Program-made: the position numbers and the translations under genes
The notes under the pieces: generated by a model
Told to the model about the DNA's origin: nothing
What the model saw: only the letters and a program-made list of their open reading frames with translations
Database searches by the model: none
Shown: positions 31,626 through 43,466 of the stretch, one piece after another
Layout of the letters: each line of letters begins with the position of its first letter
Numbering within the stretch: position 1 is the first letter of the stretch
NCBI GenBank assembly: GCA_029204225.1
Contig: CM055103.1
Span: 46,332,812 to 46,396,811, forward strand
DNA from: Diphasiastrum complanatum
Lineage: Eukaryota > Streptophyta > Lycopodiopsida > Lycopodiales > Lycopodiaceae
Length of the DNA: 64,000 nt
Direction of reading: 5' to 3'

Positions 31626-33240
31626 ACCAAATAAAGGCGATAGACATCATCAACAGCAACAGGAGGATCAGCTATCTGCGAAAACCATTAGTAAATAGGG
31701 AAAGAAAAAGTAGCCCGTTCCGTACGTACGTAACACATTCCGTTCCGAACATATGGAACAAAACGTAGTGCAACAAAAGGTTCAGAATGGGTTTCTATGG
31801 GTGGTTGTATTGCATGCTTGTTTCTATGGGATTCTACATTAGAATAGAGAGTTTTTTTGTTACAAAATATAAAATAGCTAAATTATTGCACACTCAACAT
31901 TTTTTTCTTGTCCTAAAATCAGTTTTTAAATTTTTACAAAGGAAATGGTGATGACTCACAGAACATAATTTGTGGGGCAATTGTCTTTGATGGATGATTA
32001 CTTTTTGTGTACAAGAGCTCTTGCCTAGATCCAAATCTTGATAGTTCTTCAAAATCTGAGTTAGTCAAGATAGATATGGTAAAGTGCAAACTCTCATGCA
32101 TGTACGTCATGGTAGATCTATTCAAGGTCCTCAAAACTTACATTTTTGACAATTTATGGCATGGTGGTGAAGTAATGACATTTGAACACATGGTTTTACG
32201 GACACTAATGCAATCATATTCATGACTATCCAAAATCGCAATCCTCAGCAACTCTTGCTATCAATTGGAAGATTCGAACACTGCCACCTTAGTTCGAGCA
32301 AATAAAACCTTTAGCATAACAATGCCAACTTAAAGACTTGCTGGTGATTGATCTTTCTATCGTATTGACGGAAGTATGTCAAGAATTTGTGGCTGGCATA
32401 GTATCTATTGATGATTTGACTATCAAGGTGAACTTGCGCAATGCAAGTATTCTAATTAATGAGGAGATTTATTTTGTAGCATTGTACCTACGTCTGAAGT
32501 TTGACAAGTTTGAGGAGGATTATTTGATCATAAATTATCCTCCTCATGTCAGTTTGTTTGAGGAGGGTAATTTGTTTGGACATAATTGATCATAAATTAT
32601 CCTCCTCAAGATTGATCGTAAATGTTGTGTCGAATTTTGACAAGTTTGAGGAGGATAATTTGTTTGTCGACATTAATATGCTATATCTCGAATTGTGAAT
32701 ATTGTGTATACAATCGGAGAAAAATTATGTGACTTTCTATCAAAACATGGCATAGAATATACGAGAACAAATAAATGACAAGCTGCAAAAGAAATTTTAA
32801 GCCTAGACCGTGTCAATTTTGAGCAATTTTGTTGCCAAAGTACTCTTATGTACAAGATTTGTAGATAGAAGACAAATTTTTGGACTTAATTGTAGACTTT
32901 TTGAAGGATGTTATTCCTCGATGACCCAGTGTAGATCATGTAGAAGTGGCCAAGCAGTTTATGATGACACTTTCCTTGACATCAGACTTGCTAGATTTGG
33001 AAATCGAGTTTTGGACAATTTAAAGAAGCAAAGCTTTACAAAACTTAGAAACAAATTAGAGCTGATACATGTGTCAAAAACAACAAGAGGAACTGCTACA
33101 GGATTGTATATATTTATTGACAGCATATAGTACATTTTCAAGATATCTATGTTTGAATGTTGAATTATAGTTTATGAAGTTCTTTTTCCTACTCTCAAAT
33201 ATATGTTTGTGAGGTCACTGCACGTTTGAGGAGGGGCATA
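31626..33240. other. Spacer with inverted repeats; possible 3' interior of a Gypsy-type element
   Basis: No protein domain recognised; frames at 32338-32589 and 32810-33130 carry no known motif. At 32500-32660 the strings tttgaggaggat and aattatcctcctca alternate several times in both orientations. At 33220-33240 tttgaggaggggcata precedes TGTAACACC, the form of a purine tract plus LTR start in plant Gypsy elements. Confidence 0.4.
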
Positions 33241-33966
33241 TGTAACACCTTAATACAAAGTATGATTCAAATTATTCAGTATATTCGACTATATTCAACC
33301 ATAAATCTAAAAGATGGTGGCCTATGCGGAACACAAAGGGACCAATACGAAGAAATATCTAATGAAGTTTTAAGGCCAACCAAAGGAAGGACTTAAGATG
33401 AAGGACTAAATGAAACGACACAACCTTAATAATGGATGTGCTCGAATAAAGAATATTCTTTGTCAAGTCAGATTATTCATGACTCTTTTGATAGTCACGA
33501 ATATCCATGTGTAACTACCTAATTGGCTCAAGATGACATGGCAGTTGGACAACTAAGCAAATGTACCCATGTCATCATTATATTGGTTTACAACAGACGC
33601 CTAATGAAGGGAATGACACACTTCATGATTCGAAGGATGTCTGTTTATGTAATTTCTCTATATGTACTTTGTTCGCAGTCTAATGTAAGGATTGAGGGTT
33701 TCACATCTTCGACTTTAGTCTTCCGTTGAGTGTGTATGTAATTCTGAACTTGTCAGTAATCTGTCGTGCACAATAGAGGACTAAAAGAATCTATGTGCTA
33801 CGATACTTGTTTAGTTCTTTCAGGCATATGTGATTCCAAAACTAAATAATTAAGCAATGCTCACTGTCTGACAGCTTTAAACTTATTCGAGTTATTGAAA
33901 GTGAACTTTCATTCGGTCGAATATTATTCTATAGTGAAATATCAAATGGATTCACCTGGGATAACA
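33241..33966 (+). repeat. Putative Gypsy-type 3' LTR
   Basis: Begins TGTAACACC after a purine-rich tract and ends GATAACA about 725 bp later. It contains typical LTR-like strings such as tatgtactttgttcgc and gtaaggattgagggtttcac. No second LTR is visible and the boundaries are not tested by comparison, so this is tentative. Confidence 0.4.
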
Positions 33967-34037
33967 AAATTCTGAAGTTAATCTATTTTGTATATTGATT
34001 GAGTTCTGAGTCTTTTTATCAGAGATAGAGAATCTAG

Positions 34038-34880
34038 TGAAGAAACAAAACGTTTCTATTACCAAAGCTTTGCTAGCTTTTAATCTCAATTTGACGAAAA
34101 GACAAGAAACGAAAATGTTCGCGAACAGCACGACACAACACGAAACGAAAATGTTCGCAATGCAAAACACTTCATGCTCCAAAGAACCAGGAAGTCAACC
34201 AAGTACTATAAAGTACAAATCTCTGATCTGATATGGTGACATCAGAAGATGAGCATTAGGATGTGCCTAATCCACCGCTCTTGTAATCCATGATTAGTTA
34301 TAGATGTTTAATCTATCTGATCAAGAATGTTACTCGAAGTAACACGGAAAAGTTTGCAAAATATACACATTTGCTAGATGCATCAAACATATACAGATAG
34401 ATGAAAAATACTAAATAGAAGTCTACATGTGAGCGAGACAATTTTGTAAGCAGGATCCACAGTGATCCAAGAAGTCCGCTAATAAGTGAGACACTATTTG
34501 TGGGAGAACGCCGCTTCTCTCACACCAATGCATTATGTGGGTTTGGTCACACAGTGCTTGATCTCAAGAGGATTAATAGATGATATTGTAGTTATTATGC
34601 ACATATTATTCTAGATTTTGTCTGATCTTGAATGAATTGTTGTCTGCTATTATTCGTGTATCTCATTTACTTGTTAAATCGATTCTGCACACTGGTTCAA
34701 TCTTGTTGAATGTTGTATTAATCTATAACGTAGGTCAGCAATGTCTGTCTATATTCTAGAGGATTGTAGGAATAATATAGCAGGCAGTGACCAACAATCA
34801 TATCCGAACTCCATCCGAATTAATTTCATTCATGACTGTTTTTGCTTCGCGATTACTTCGCTTCAGCAATATCAATATCA
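34038..34880 (+). repeat. Copia A LTR, copy 2
   Basis: Starts TGAAGAAAC and ends AATATCA, 843 bp, matching the LTR at 1138-1982 throughout. It is followed by Copia A protein-coding sequence, so it is the 5' LTR of the broken element whose 3' LTR is at 35611-42211. Its cgccg at 34509-34513 is uninterrupted. Confidence 0.8.
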
Positions 34881-35610
34881 TCTTATGTCGAAGAACCAGA
34901 GAGCCTGAAGATGGGCGAAGAAAGATTGAATCACGAAAATTCCACCGCCTACATCTATGGAGACATGTGTGCAGTATCAACACCTGACACACAGGAGGTA
35001 ATCCTTGATTCAAGAGCTATTTCGCACTTCGTTACATCAAGGCGGATCATGTCTGATTTCCGAAGTGCAGATCCATCAAGATTTGTCCTTCTTGGAGGCG
35101 GATCAAAGCATCAAGTGAATGGTATTGGTTCACTATGGCTCAAGACAAACGGTAGAGACAGATGACTCGAAGACATTATGTTCGTGCCTACACTACAGCA
35201 GGACTTGTTATCAGTGGAAAGAATAGCTGATGCTGGGATGCGTGTAACGTTCTCAGATGAAACATGCAATGTTGTTGATGCAAGCACCAGTACACTGATC
35301 ACTCAAGGTAGAAGAAAAGGCAACCTATATCACTTGAAGGTATGCCTACCTGCAGATCAAGTGCATCAAACCCATGATGATTCGTCAAATATTCTATGGC
35401 ACAAGAGACTATGCCATATGAATTCAATGGTACTATATCAAGCAAGACATCATGGAGCAATCACAGGGTTGAGCATCTCGAATGCAACCAGTTCGATAAC
35501 CTGTGATGCATGTATAAAGCGTAAGATGTCACATACTCTTTTGTCAAGGACTCCTACAGAACGACAAAGATTCTGGAGCTAGTACATTCAAACATTTGTG
35601 GACCTTTGAA
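34881..35610 (+). pseudogene. Copia A protease and pre-integrase fragment
   Basis: Contains the pepsin-type protease motif with a damaged active site, VILDSRAISHF (DSG has become DSR), a FVLLGGGSKHQVNGIGS block, then LEDIMFVPTLQQDLLSV and VTFSDETC. The zinc-binding pre-integrase region follows (LWHKRLCHMNS..., CDACIKRKM). It breaks at about 35610, in the first integrase block, by an abrupt join into LTR sequence. gag and most of pol are deleted. The same region of this family is at 61465-61780. Confidence 0.9.
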
Positions 35611-35981
35611 CACGAAAATGTTCGCAACGCAAAACACTTCGTGCTCCAAAGGACCAGGAAGATCAACCAAGTACTATGAAGTGCAAATCCCTGATCTGAT
35701 ATGGTGACAACAACAAAAGAGCATTAGGACGTGCCTAATCCACCACTCTTGTAATCCATGATTAGTTATAGATGTTTAATCTGTTTGATCAAGAATGTTA
35801 TTCGAAGCGAGACAAAAAAGTTCACAAAATATACACGTTTGCTACATGCATGAAACATATACAGATAGACAAAATATATAGAATAGAAGTGCACTTGTGA
35901 GCGAGACAATTTTGTAAGCAGGATCCACAGAGATCCAACAAGTCTGCTAGTAAGCGAGACACTATTCTTGGGAGAACGCCG

Positions 35982-36634
35982 TGTGAAAAACTCAGATCCA
36001 AAAGATGCTAAAGTTTCATAAAGATCTTGGGCATGGAAGTTATGCACATCTAGATTGAAAAAATGATAGAAATTGTGATGTTAAGCATACTAAACATCAA
36101 CTAAACATCAAAATCTGATCATAAGCTTCCACAAACAGAAACTTGCTGTCCCTGTCCGTACTTCAGAGCCTACAACCTGCATTTCACACGTGTGAAGCCA
36201 TAGCAACAAAGAAATCACAATTCTAGTGGCTAGAATGCAAGATATGAACAAAAAAGTGAGAGAGAAGAAGATGGACCTTCAAAGAGCATAACATTCATTC
36301 AATAGAATGAAAATGAGATGTGTACATACTCGTGGAGATGGCTATTTATAGCAGCCATAGTGCCTCTTGGCCACTTGTCTTATGATAGGCTAAAATTGGG
36401 GTCCAATAGGATTCACCCATATACCTAGAAATTTGGTCAAATAGGAATGCACCAAATTATGAGCCAATAGAAGAGCTCCACACTCGACCTCCTCTAATTA
36501 ATGTGACCTCAAAAGTAGTGTACACATACTTTGGGCCTCTACATACATGTATGAACCTATCTCTAACTTTTATTTGGCCATAGGCCTACAAAATCTCAAG
36601 TTAGGAAAATACTACTAGTTGACAATTTTTCACA
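35982..36634 (-). repeat. 3' LTR of the young Copia
   Basis: 653 bp. It carries a 14-bp perfect palindrome ttcacacgtgtgaa (36183-36196) with a CACGTG core, duplicated in the other LTR at 41391-41404. The first bases on the element's strand, TGTGA, supply the stop codon of the polyprotein. Confidence 0.97.
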
Positions 36635-39600
36635 CTCCCTCTTCAACTAGTTTTAGCATAGATTTAGAAAGTACACCAAGACTTGTTCTATGCTTGAAAA
36701 ATAAGTCCTTTCCCAATGCTTTGGTAAAGATATCAGCCACACATTCCTTTGATGGGACATGTTCAAGCTTGATCTCTTTTGCCAACACTTGTTCTCTCAC
36801 AAAATGGTAAGCCACCTCGATATGTTTGCTCCTTGCATGGAAAACCGGATTGCTTGCTAGACTTTGGGCTGAAAGGTTGTCACAAAAGATGATTGGACTC
36901 TCTGAAAAATCCAGCAAATGAAGCTCCATAATCATCCTCTTGATCCACACCATCTCCTTTGTGCATGATGTCAAAGCTTTGTACTCGGCCTCACTAGAAG
37001 AAAGTGATATAGTTGCTTGTTTCTTCGACATCCATGAGATAGCTCCATCACCTATGAAAATAGCATGTGCATTTATGGATTTTCTATCCATAAGGTCTCC
37101 TGCAAAATCTGAATCTGAAAAACCAAATAAGTTAGGTGATGAGCCTCTATAAACAATGCCAAAATCTTTTGTTCCCGAGATGTATCTCAAGATCCTCTTT
37201 CCTAGTTTCCAATGTTCTATGCTAGGATCTTGCATGAATTGGCTTAATCTACCAACACAATAAGATAAATCAGGTCTTGTGATGGTTAGATATATAAGAG
37301 AACCTATTAGCTTCCTATAGAGAGTAATGTCCTCGAAGGATCTTTCATTACCTCTTATAGTTAGCTTTACATGTGATTCCATAGGTGTATCAATAGGATT
37401 TGCATCTACCATATGAAATCTATTGAGAATAGAAATAGCATACTTCTCTTGTGAAATAAAAGTGATTTGAGAAGTTCTAATTACTTCTATTCCTAAGATA
37501 TAGCTCAAAAGACCAAGATCATGCACTTCAAATTCCTTTTTTAGTGCTTTCTTGATATCTTCTATATCTTCCTTGTTCCCTCCACTTAAAATAATGTCAT
37601 CCACATAAATTAGAAGGATTGTAACATCATTAGCACTAATTCTAAAGTAAAGTGAATGATCATACTCACTCATAGTGAAGTTTTGAGAAAGTAGAAAAGA
37701 GTTAAGCCTAGCATACCAACTCCTTGGTGCTTGCTTAAGACCATACAAACTTTTTTGTAGAAAACACACATGATTAGGCTTGCTATGAGAAACATAGCTC
37801 TCGGGTTGCTCCATGTAGACTTCCTCTTCAAGATCACCATTCAAGAAAGCATTAGAAATGTCTAATTGCCAAAGATCCCATCCATAAAGAGTTGCAAGGG
37901 AAATGATTACTCTTATGCTCACCATCTTTGCCACGGGTGCAAAGGTTTCCTCATAGTCAATGCCATGCTCTTGAGCATAACCTTTAGCCACCAACCTTGC
38001 CTTCAACTTGTTGATAGATCCATCTTGATTTGTCTTTACCTTGAAGATCCATTTGCATCCAATTGCACTTTTGCCCTTTGGAAGCTCCACCAATCTCCAT
38101 GTGTTGTTCTTCATAAGTGCTTCAAACTCAAGATCCATTGCTTGGATCCATTCCTCTTCTTGCCTTGCTTCATCTACACATGAAGGTACATCAAAAGAAG
38201 TTAGGAAAGCATAGTTGGATCCATCCACCACTTGCTTACCTTTGCCATCATAAGTGAGCCTTGAGGGTTTCACTTTATGCCTTGGAGTTCTCCTTGGAAT
38301 TTGACTTGAAGAGGCTTCTTCAACATCCACATCCAATGTGTCATCAACTCCATTGTCATCAAGCACATTAGTTGCAACAACACCATCATCACTTGAAACA
38401 ACTTTTGGAATGTTACCTTCATCAAAAATGACATCCCTACTTGTGAACACTTTCTTGATTGAAGGAACATAAATCCTATATGCTTTGCTTACTTCACTAT
38501 AACCAACAAAAATGCCCTTTCTTGAAGATGGATCCTCCTTAGTTCTATCATCAAGAGTAATGTTGAAGTAGCAAATGCATCCAAAAGTTCTTAGAAACTT
38601 GACATTAGGCTTCGTACCAAACAAAGCTTCAAAAGGGGTTTTTCCTTCCAATACAACACTTGGCCATCTATTGCATAGGAAATTTGCACACAACAAAGCA
38701 TCACTCCAAAAAGGTTTAGGAAGATTAGCATTCAATCTCATTGCCTTTGCACTCTCACACAAGGTTCTATTCTTCCTCTCGGCCACTCCATTTTGTTGTG
38801 GTGTTCTTGGACATGTGTACTCCCTCTTGATCCCATGCTCATCGCAAAAGGCTTTGAATTTGTTAGAAATGTATTCACCACCATTGTCGCTCCTCAAGCA
38901 TTTGATTTTGGTTGTAAATTGAGTCTCAATAGCAACTTTGAACTTGACAAACACATCAAACACCTCATCCTTGCTCTTTAGTAGATAAACCCAACAAAAT
39001 CTACTAAAATCATCAATGAAAGTTACATACATCTTAGCACCTCCATTGCTAATTGTAGTAACACCATGAATATCCGAATGCAAGAGAGAAAAAGGCATCT
39101 TAGATCTAGATATAGATCTAGTATATGGCAATCTATGTGATTTAGACAAAGCACATTCTTCACAAACATGATTCAAGCAAGTAAGAGACTTGGGAAGTCC
39201 CCTTACTACCTCCTTTTTGGCTATTACCTCCAAGGCCTTGTAGTTGAGATGTCCCATCCTTTTATGCCATACCTCTTGAATTGACATTTGTTCATTTGCC
39301 ATGCATCCAACTTGGTTAGCAACAACACATGCATCAAGCTTGAACAATTTCCCTTGCCTTTTCCCTTTTGCAATGATACTACACCCCTTTTTGATCAAGC
39401 AAGCATCACCATCAAACTCAACTTTGAATCCTTTGTCAAGCATTTGGCTTACACTAAGTAAGTTCTTGGTAATGGATGGAATGAGCAAAACATCTTTCAA
39501 TTCTATATTCCTATTTGTAGAAAGTGAAATAGGAATTGTGCCAATCCCCTTGATTGCACACTCACCATCATTTGCGGTATAGATTACCTTCCTATCACCA

Positions 39601-40580
39601 TCAAATGCCATTAAAGATGAAAAATACTCTTTATGATATGTCATATGAGAAGTGGCTCCACTATCAATCCACCAAGGATCAATGTCTCCATGATTAGCCA
39701 ACAAGCAAGATGACATAACAAAAGCATCATTTGAAAGAAGCTCATCCCCACCCTCATCAATAGTTAGATTGGTTTGCTTTTCCCCTTGATCCCTCTTTTT
39801 CTTAAAACAATCACTAGCAAAATGCCCTTTGACTCCACAATAGAAACATTTTAGCTTAGATCTATCCTTCTTTTTGCCAAAAGTAGAGTGCTCACCTTGG
39901 TCTTGCCCTTTAGACCAATTGCTTTTACCTTTGCCCTTGAACTTGCCTTTAGAGAACATTGCCTCCTCTTCTCCTCCTTGAGATGTAGAAGATGCTCCCA
40001 CTCTTGCTTGCAACCTGAATTCTTCAGCCAACAAGACCTCTTGCAAGTCTCCAACACTTGGTAAACATTTTTGGATAGCATAACTTTGAACAAGATTAGC
40101 ATGATCATCCAACAAGCCATTGAGAATCACTTGAACAAGCTCCTCATTATTTATGCCATCATTAATGCATGCTAACTCATCATTCAATGCTTTAACTCTC
40201 AAAACAAAAGCATGTCCATTCTCACTCTTCTTTTGCATACAAGAAAAGATTTGCCTTCTTAAAGTCAACACTCTAGAAGTAGACTTGGATTCATAAACCT
40301 TCTTCAAGGCTTCCCAAGCTTCACTAGATGATGTGCACTTACCAACCTCTTTGATAAGCTCATTTGTCACATTCATCTTGATCATGTGAAGGGCTTTCTT
40401 TGCCCTCTTGTCATACCTCAATTGTTCTTGAGGTGCCAAAGGTCTCTCCTCCACACCTACAACAATATCCATCAACTCATTCATCTCAAGCAAAGACTCC
40501 ATCCTTACTTTCCAAGTAGAATAGTTGAGGGAGGTAAGCCTATCATTGCTTTCCAACATGTAGCCTCCATTTGTAGCCAT
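36630..40580 (-). CDS. Copia gag-pol polyprotein, 1316 aa, intact
   Basis: A single frame encodes all retrotransposon functions for copying the element's RNA and inserting the DNA copy. Domains: gag 1-240; CCHC zinc knuckle C245-C248-H253-C258; aspartic protease WWIDSGATSH (D306); integrase zinc-binding H439, H444, C473, C476; integrase core D503, D565, E601 with exactly 35 residues between the last two; reverse transcriptase with D907 (LDISNAFL) and IYVDDI (D994, D995); RNase H with D1156, E1197 and D1234. The start is the first ATG after the leader. The last codons lie in the purine tract (VEEGV) and the stop TGA is the start of the LTR. The usual STSGY-like RNase H string reads INAHA, a small oddity. 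Length fits Tnt1-type polyproteins, about 1330 aa. Confidence 0.98.
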   Translation of the reverse strand: MATNGGYMLESNDRLTSLNYSTWKVRMESLLEMNELMDIVVGVEERPLAPQEQLRYDKRAKKALHMIKMNVTNELIKEVGKCTSSSEAWEALKKVYESKSTSRVLTLRRQIFSCMQKKSENGHAFVLRVKALNDELACINDGINNEELVQVILNGLLDDHANLVQSYAIQKCLPSVGDLQEVLLAEEFRLQARVGASSTSQGGEEEAMFSKGKFKGKGKSNWSKGQDQGEHSTFGKKKDRSKLKCFYCGVKGHFASDCFKKKRDQGEKQTNLTIDEGGDELLSNDAFVMSSCLLANHGDIDPWWIDSGATSHMTYHKEYFSSLMAFDGDRKVIYTANDGECAIKGIGTIPISLSTNRNIELKDVLLIPSITKNLLSVSQMLDKGFKVEFDGDACLIKKGCSIIAKGKRQGKLFKLDACVVANQVGCMANEQMSIQEVWHKRMGHLNYKALEVIAKKEVVRGLPKSLTCLNHVCEECALSKSHRLPYTRSISRSKMPFSLLHSDIHGVTTISNGGAKMYVTFIDDFSRFCWVYLLKSKDEVFDVFVKFKVAIETQFTTKIKCLRSDNGGEYISNKFKAFCDEHGIKREYTCPRTPQQNGVAERKNRTLCESAKAMRLNANLPKPFWSDALLCANFLCNRWPSVVLEGKTPFEALFGTKPNVKFLRTFGCICYFNITLDDRTKEDPSSRKGIFVGYSEVSKAYRIYVPSIKKVFTSRDVIFDEGNIPKVVSSDDGVVATNVLDDNGVDDTLDVDVEEASSSQIPRRTPRHKVKPSRLTYDGKGKQVVDGSNYAFLTSFDVPSCVDEARQEEEWIQAMDLEFEALMKNNTWRLVELPKGKSAIGCKWIFKVKTNQDGSINKLKARLVAKGYAQEHGIDYEETFAPVAKMVSIRVIISLATLYGWDLWQLDISNAFLNGDLEEEVYMEQPESYVSHSKPNHVCFLQKSLYGLKQAPRSWYARLNSFLLSQNFTMSEYDHSLYFRISANDVTILLIYVDDIILSGGNKEDIEDIKKALKKEFEVHDLGLLSYILGIEVIRTSQITFISQEKYAISILNRFHMVDANPIDTPMESHVKLTIRGNERSFEDITLYRKLIGSLIYLTITRPDLSYCVGRLSQFMQDPSIEHWKLGKRILRYISGTKDFGIVYRGSSPNLFGFSDSDFAGDLMDRKSINAHAIFIGDGAISWMSKKQATISLSSSEAEYKALTSCTKEMVWIKRMIMELHLLDFSESPIIFCDNLSAQSLASNPVFHARSKHIEVAYHFVREQVLAKEIKLEHVPSKECVADIFTKALGKDLFFKHRTSLGVLSKSMLKLVEEGV
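36635..36647 (-). other. Polypurine tract of the young Copia
   Basis: ctccctcttcaac on the plus strand is GTTGAAGAGGGAG on the element's strand, adjoining the 3' LTR. It doubles as coding sequence for the last residues of the polyprotein. Confidence 0.9.
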
Positions 40581-41177
40581 GTTGCAATGATTGATCTCTG
40601 ATCTTTGACTTGTTCCAATGCACTAAGCACTCTCTTGAATCAACAAATGAAACACAAGAAGAAATCACAAAGATTTGGAACCTAAAACCTTACTTTTTCT
40701 CTCTTTTCCTCACTTTTTCCTTAATTTTAGCCACTAGTTTTATGATTTCTTGATCAAACCAAGACCAAACCTCAATATACTTGCTTTTCCCTCACTCCTA
40801 AGATTGAAATACACTCTTGAATCATTCAGCAAACTGAAAATCAGAGGGTTACATCAATTTTGAAGTTTTTGACATGAAGAAGCAAGAAATTGAATCAAAA
40901 AACTATATGCTAGAATGGAAAACTAATAGGATCTTGTTGGATCTTGCATCTCCCTCTTTCCAAAACAATTTTTGTCTCCTTATTCTGATAAGTACAGAGG
41001 GAATTCGCCCTACTTCAATTGAAATGCATACAAATGATGTTTTGATCACAAAGATCCAATTTCTACACATAAATCAACAAGATTTTTAGCTAGAAACTTG
41101 ATTGGAATGCTACAAAAGCAAACTCGCCCACAAATCTCTTCTAAATCTGGCAAAACCTGCACATTTGGCCGCCTAAT

Positions 41178-41189
41178 GCTCTGATACCA
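41178..41189 (-). promoter_or_regulatory. Primer-binding site (initiator tRNA-Met)
   Basis: gctctgatacca on the plus strand is TGGTATCAGAGC on the element's strand, touching the LTR end with no spacer, the standard Copia arrangement. It lies about 600 bases upstream of the polyprotein start. Confidence 0.95.
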
Positions 41190-41842
41190 TGTGAAAAACT
41201 CAGATCCAAAAGATGCTAAAGTTTCATAAAGATCTTGGCCATGGAAGTTATGCACATCTAGATTGAAAAAATGATAGAAATTGTGATGTTAAGCATACTA
41301 AACATCAACTAAACATCAAAATCTGATCATAAGCTTCCACAAACAGAAACTTGCTGTCCCTGTCCGTACTTCAGAGCCTACAACCTGCATTTCACACGTG
41401 TGAAGCCATAGCAACAAAGAAATCACAATTCTAGTGGCTAGAATGCAAGATATGAACAAAAAAGTGAGAGAGAAGAAGATGGACCTTCAAAGAGCATAAC
41501 ATTCATTCAATAGAATGAAAATGAGATGTGTACATACTCGTGGAGATGGCTATTTATAGCAGCCATAGTGCCTCTTGGCCACTTGTCTTATGATAGGCTA
41601 AAATTGGGGTCCAATAGGATTCACCCATATACCTAGAAATTTGGTCAAATAGGAATGCACCAAATTATGAGCCAATAGAAGAGCTCCACACTCGACCTCC
41701 TCTAATTAATGTGACCTCAAAAGTAGTGTACACATACTTTGGGCCTCTACATACATGTATGAACCTATCTCTAACTTTTATTTGGCCATAGGCCTACAAA
41801 ATCTCAAGTTAGGAAAATACTACTAGTTGACAATTTTTCACA
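41190..41842 (-). repeat. 5' LTR of the young Copia
   Basis: 653 bp, acting as promoter for the minus-strand transcript. It contains TATAAATAG (41550-41558) and the CACGTG palindrome. Bounded on the right by the target duplication and on the left by the primer-binding site. Confidence 0.97.
41550..41558 (-). promoter_or_regulatory. TATA box in the 5' LTR
   Basis: ctatttata on the plus strand reads TATAAATAG on the element's strand, about 290 bp into the LTR from its 5' end (41842). It is the best TATA match in the LTR and lies upstream of the leader, as expected for the U3-R boundary. Confidence 0.65.
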
Positions 41843-43466
41843 CGCCGCTTCTCTCAAGCCAATGCGCTATGTGGGTCTGTCACACAGTGCTCGATGTCAA
41901 GAGGATTAATAGATGATATTATAGCTATTATGCACATATTATTTTGAATTGTGTCTGATCTCAAATGAATTGTTGTCTACTATTATTTGTGTATCTCATT
42001 TACTTGTTTAATCAATTTCGCACACTGGTTCAATCTTGTTGAATGCTATATTAATCTATAACGCAGGTCAGCAGTGTCTGTCTACATTCTAGAGGATTGT
42101 ATGAATGATAGCAGGTAATGACCAGCAATCATATTCGAACTCCATCCAAATTGATTTCGTTTGCGACTGTTTTCGCTTCGCGATTACTTCAATTCAACAA
42201 TATCAATATCAGAGCTCGTTCAAGTTTCGCTTCTCTTCGCTTCGTTTCGTCTACTTTTGTTTTGTTTCGTTTCGTTACGTTATAGAGCCTGATAGATTTG
42301 CACAATTATTTTTATATTTTTTCCATCATCTAGTACCTATTCGGAAGTGAGATTCATTAATGAATGTTGAACTCCATTTTAGAAGTGTTCGAGTGTAGTT
42401 CATTGTCGAATAATATTGTTCGACAGTTCCAAACCATGGCTAACAATTTCTAAGATTTGACTGTGGGAAATATTTACCTCAGATCTAGTAGAACAGAACT
42501 TATCAAAACTTCTTGATAAGGAGTATATCAATTGTCGATAGATTTAATCTTGTCGAACTTTTGAAATTACTAAGAACTCTGAGTATTTCATCAGAATTAT
42601 TTGAAACTTTGGAAAATAAACTTAACTAGTGTGGTACTATAGCATTACATTAAGGTAGTACTGGCAGCCTGATCTCTCTAATATCTGAGGATAACCAGGT
42701 TTTCATATGCTAAAACATAAAAAGCCTTATTTTTTCCAATTATTGTGAACTATCCATCTCTGTGGAAACGATAATGCTATATACTACACTAATATCTTAT
42801 GATCTAAAGTGAACATGCTACGACAGTTCTTGAAGAGTAAAGCTATGCAAAATTCTGTACTTGTGTAACCATCTATATTTACAAGTAAAACCCTCCTTCT
42901 CAAACGTCATCGTGAATGTAACTGACGGTCACATAATATTTAGTTATTATTTACCTCAGTGTGAATACTACCATTATAATTCATAGAAAAAACGAATTGG
43001 AAAGACAAAAAAAGAACAAACTCACCGATTCGACTGCAGAAGACGTATTTCATATCAACTACCACTAATTAGGCTCTAGCTAACGGGGCCTAATAATCAA
43101 ACAAGGTGGTTTAATATAAGCTGTTTGCTTGCAGGTTAGAGTATGAAGTGAGCTGCGCTTTCAGTATAGATGCAAGTTAACTTACGTTTAATGGTGATGC
43201 TATTGCAGTAGGTTGGCTTCATGCGAGGAGTTGGCAGAAAGAAGGGTGCGACAGTAGATAAGGGTCTGTCCAAGAGAGCACAATTGCGATTGGTGTCAAG
43301 AATGTGTTTGTCTTGGCTGCCAATTAAAGCCCAAGTTGGGCATCAATACATGTATTTTGGGCTCCCAAATTCATAAATTGGAGTAGCATTTGAAATATCA
43401 ATGTATATTTTCCTATCAATTCTATACATGTGCAATCTATATCTATTCCGTGCTATCTATATTTTT

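Larger units (their letters stand above)
35982..41842 (-). mobile_element. Complete, very young Copia retrotransposon (Tork/Tnt1-like)
   Basis: 5861 bp on the minus strand, inserted in Copia A LTR copy 3. All expected parts are present: two 653-bp LTRs differing at one base I could find (36031 G against 41239 C), perfect 9-bp inverted LTR ends TGTGAAAAA...TTTTTCACA, a 5-bp target duplication cgccg (35977-35981 and 41843-41847), a tRNA-Met primer-binding site, one uninterrupted 1316-codon polyprotein, and a purine tract. The empty site is preserved in LTR copies 1 and 2. It looks autonomous. The Tork/Tnt1 placement rests on polyprotein length and domain order and is tentative. Confidence 0.97.
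35611..42211 (+). repeat. Copia A LTR, copy 3, split by a nested element
   Basis: 35611-35981 and 41848-42211 together match positions about 1235-1982 of copy 1; the first 95 or so LTR bases are missing at the left junction. The gap is exactly the Copia at 35982-41842 with its 5-bp target duplication. Confidence 0.85.

Noticed and set aside
36619-40601. Several 60-115 codon frames on the plus strand opposite the young Copia polyprotein
   Set aside because: Shadows of the 1316-codon minus-strand gene, without motifs.
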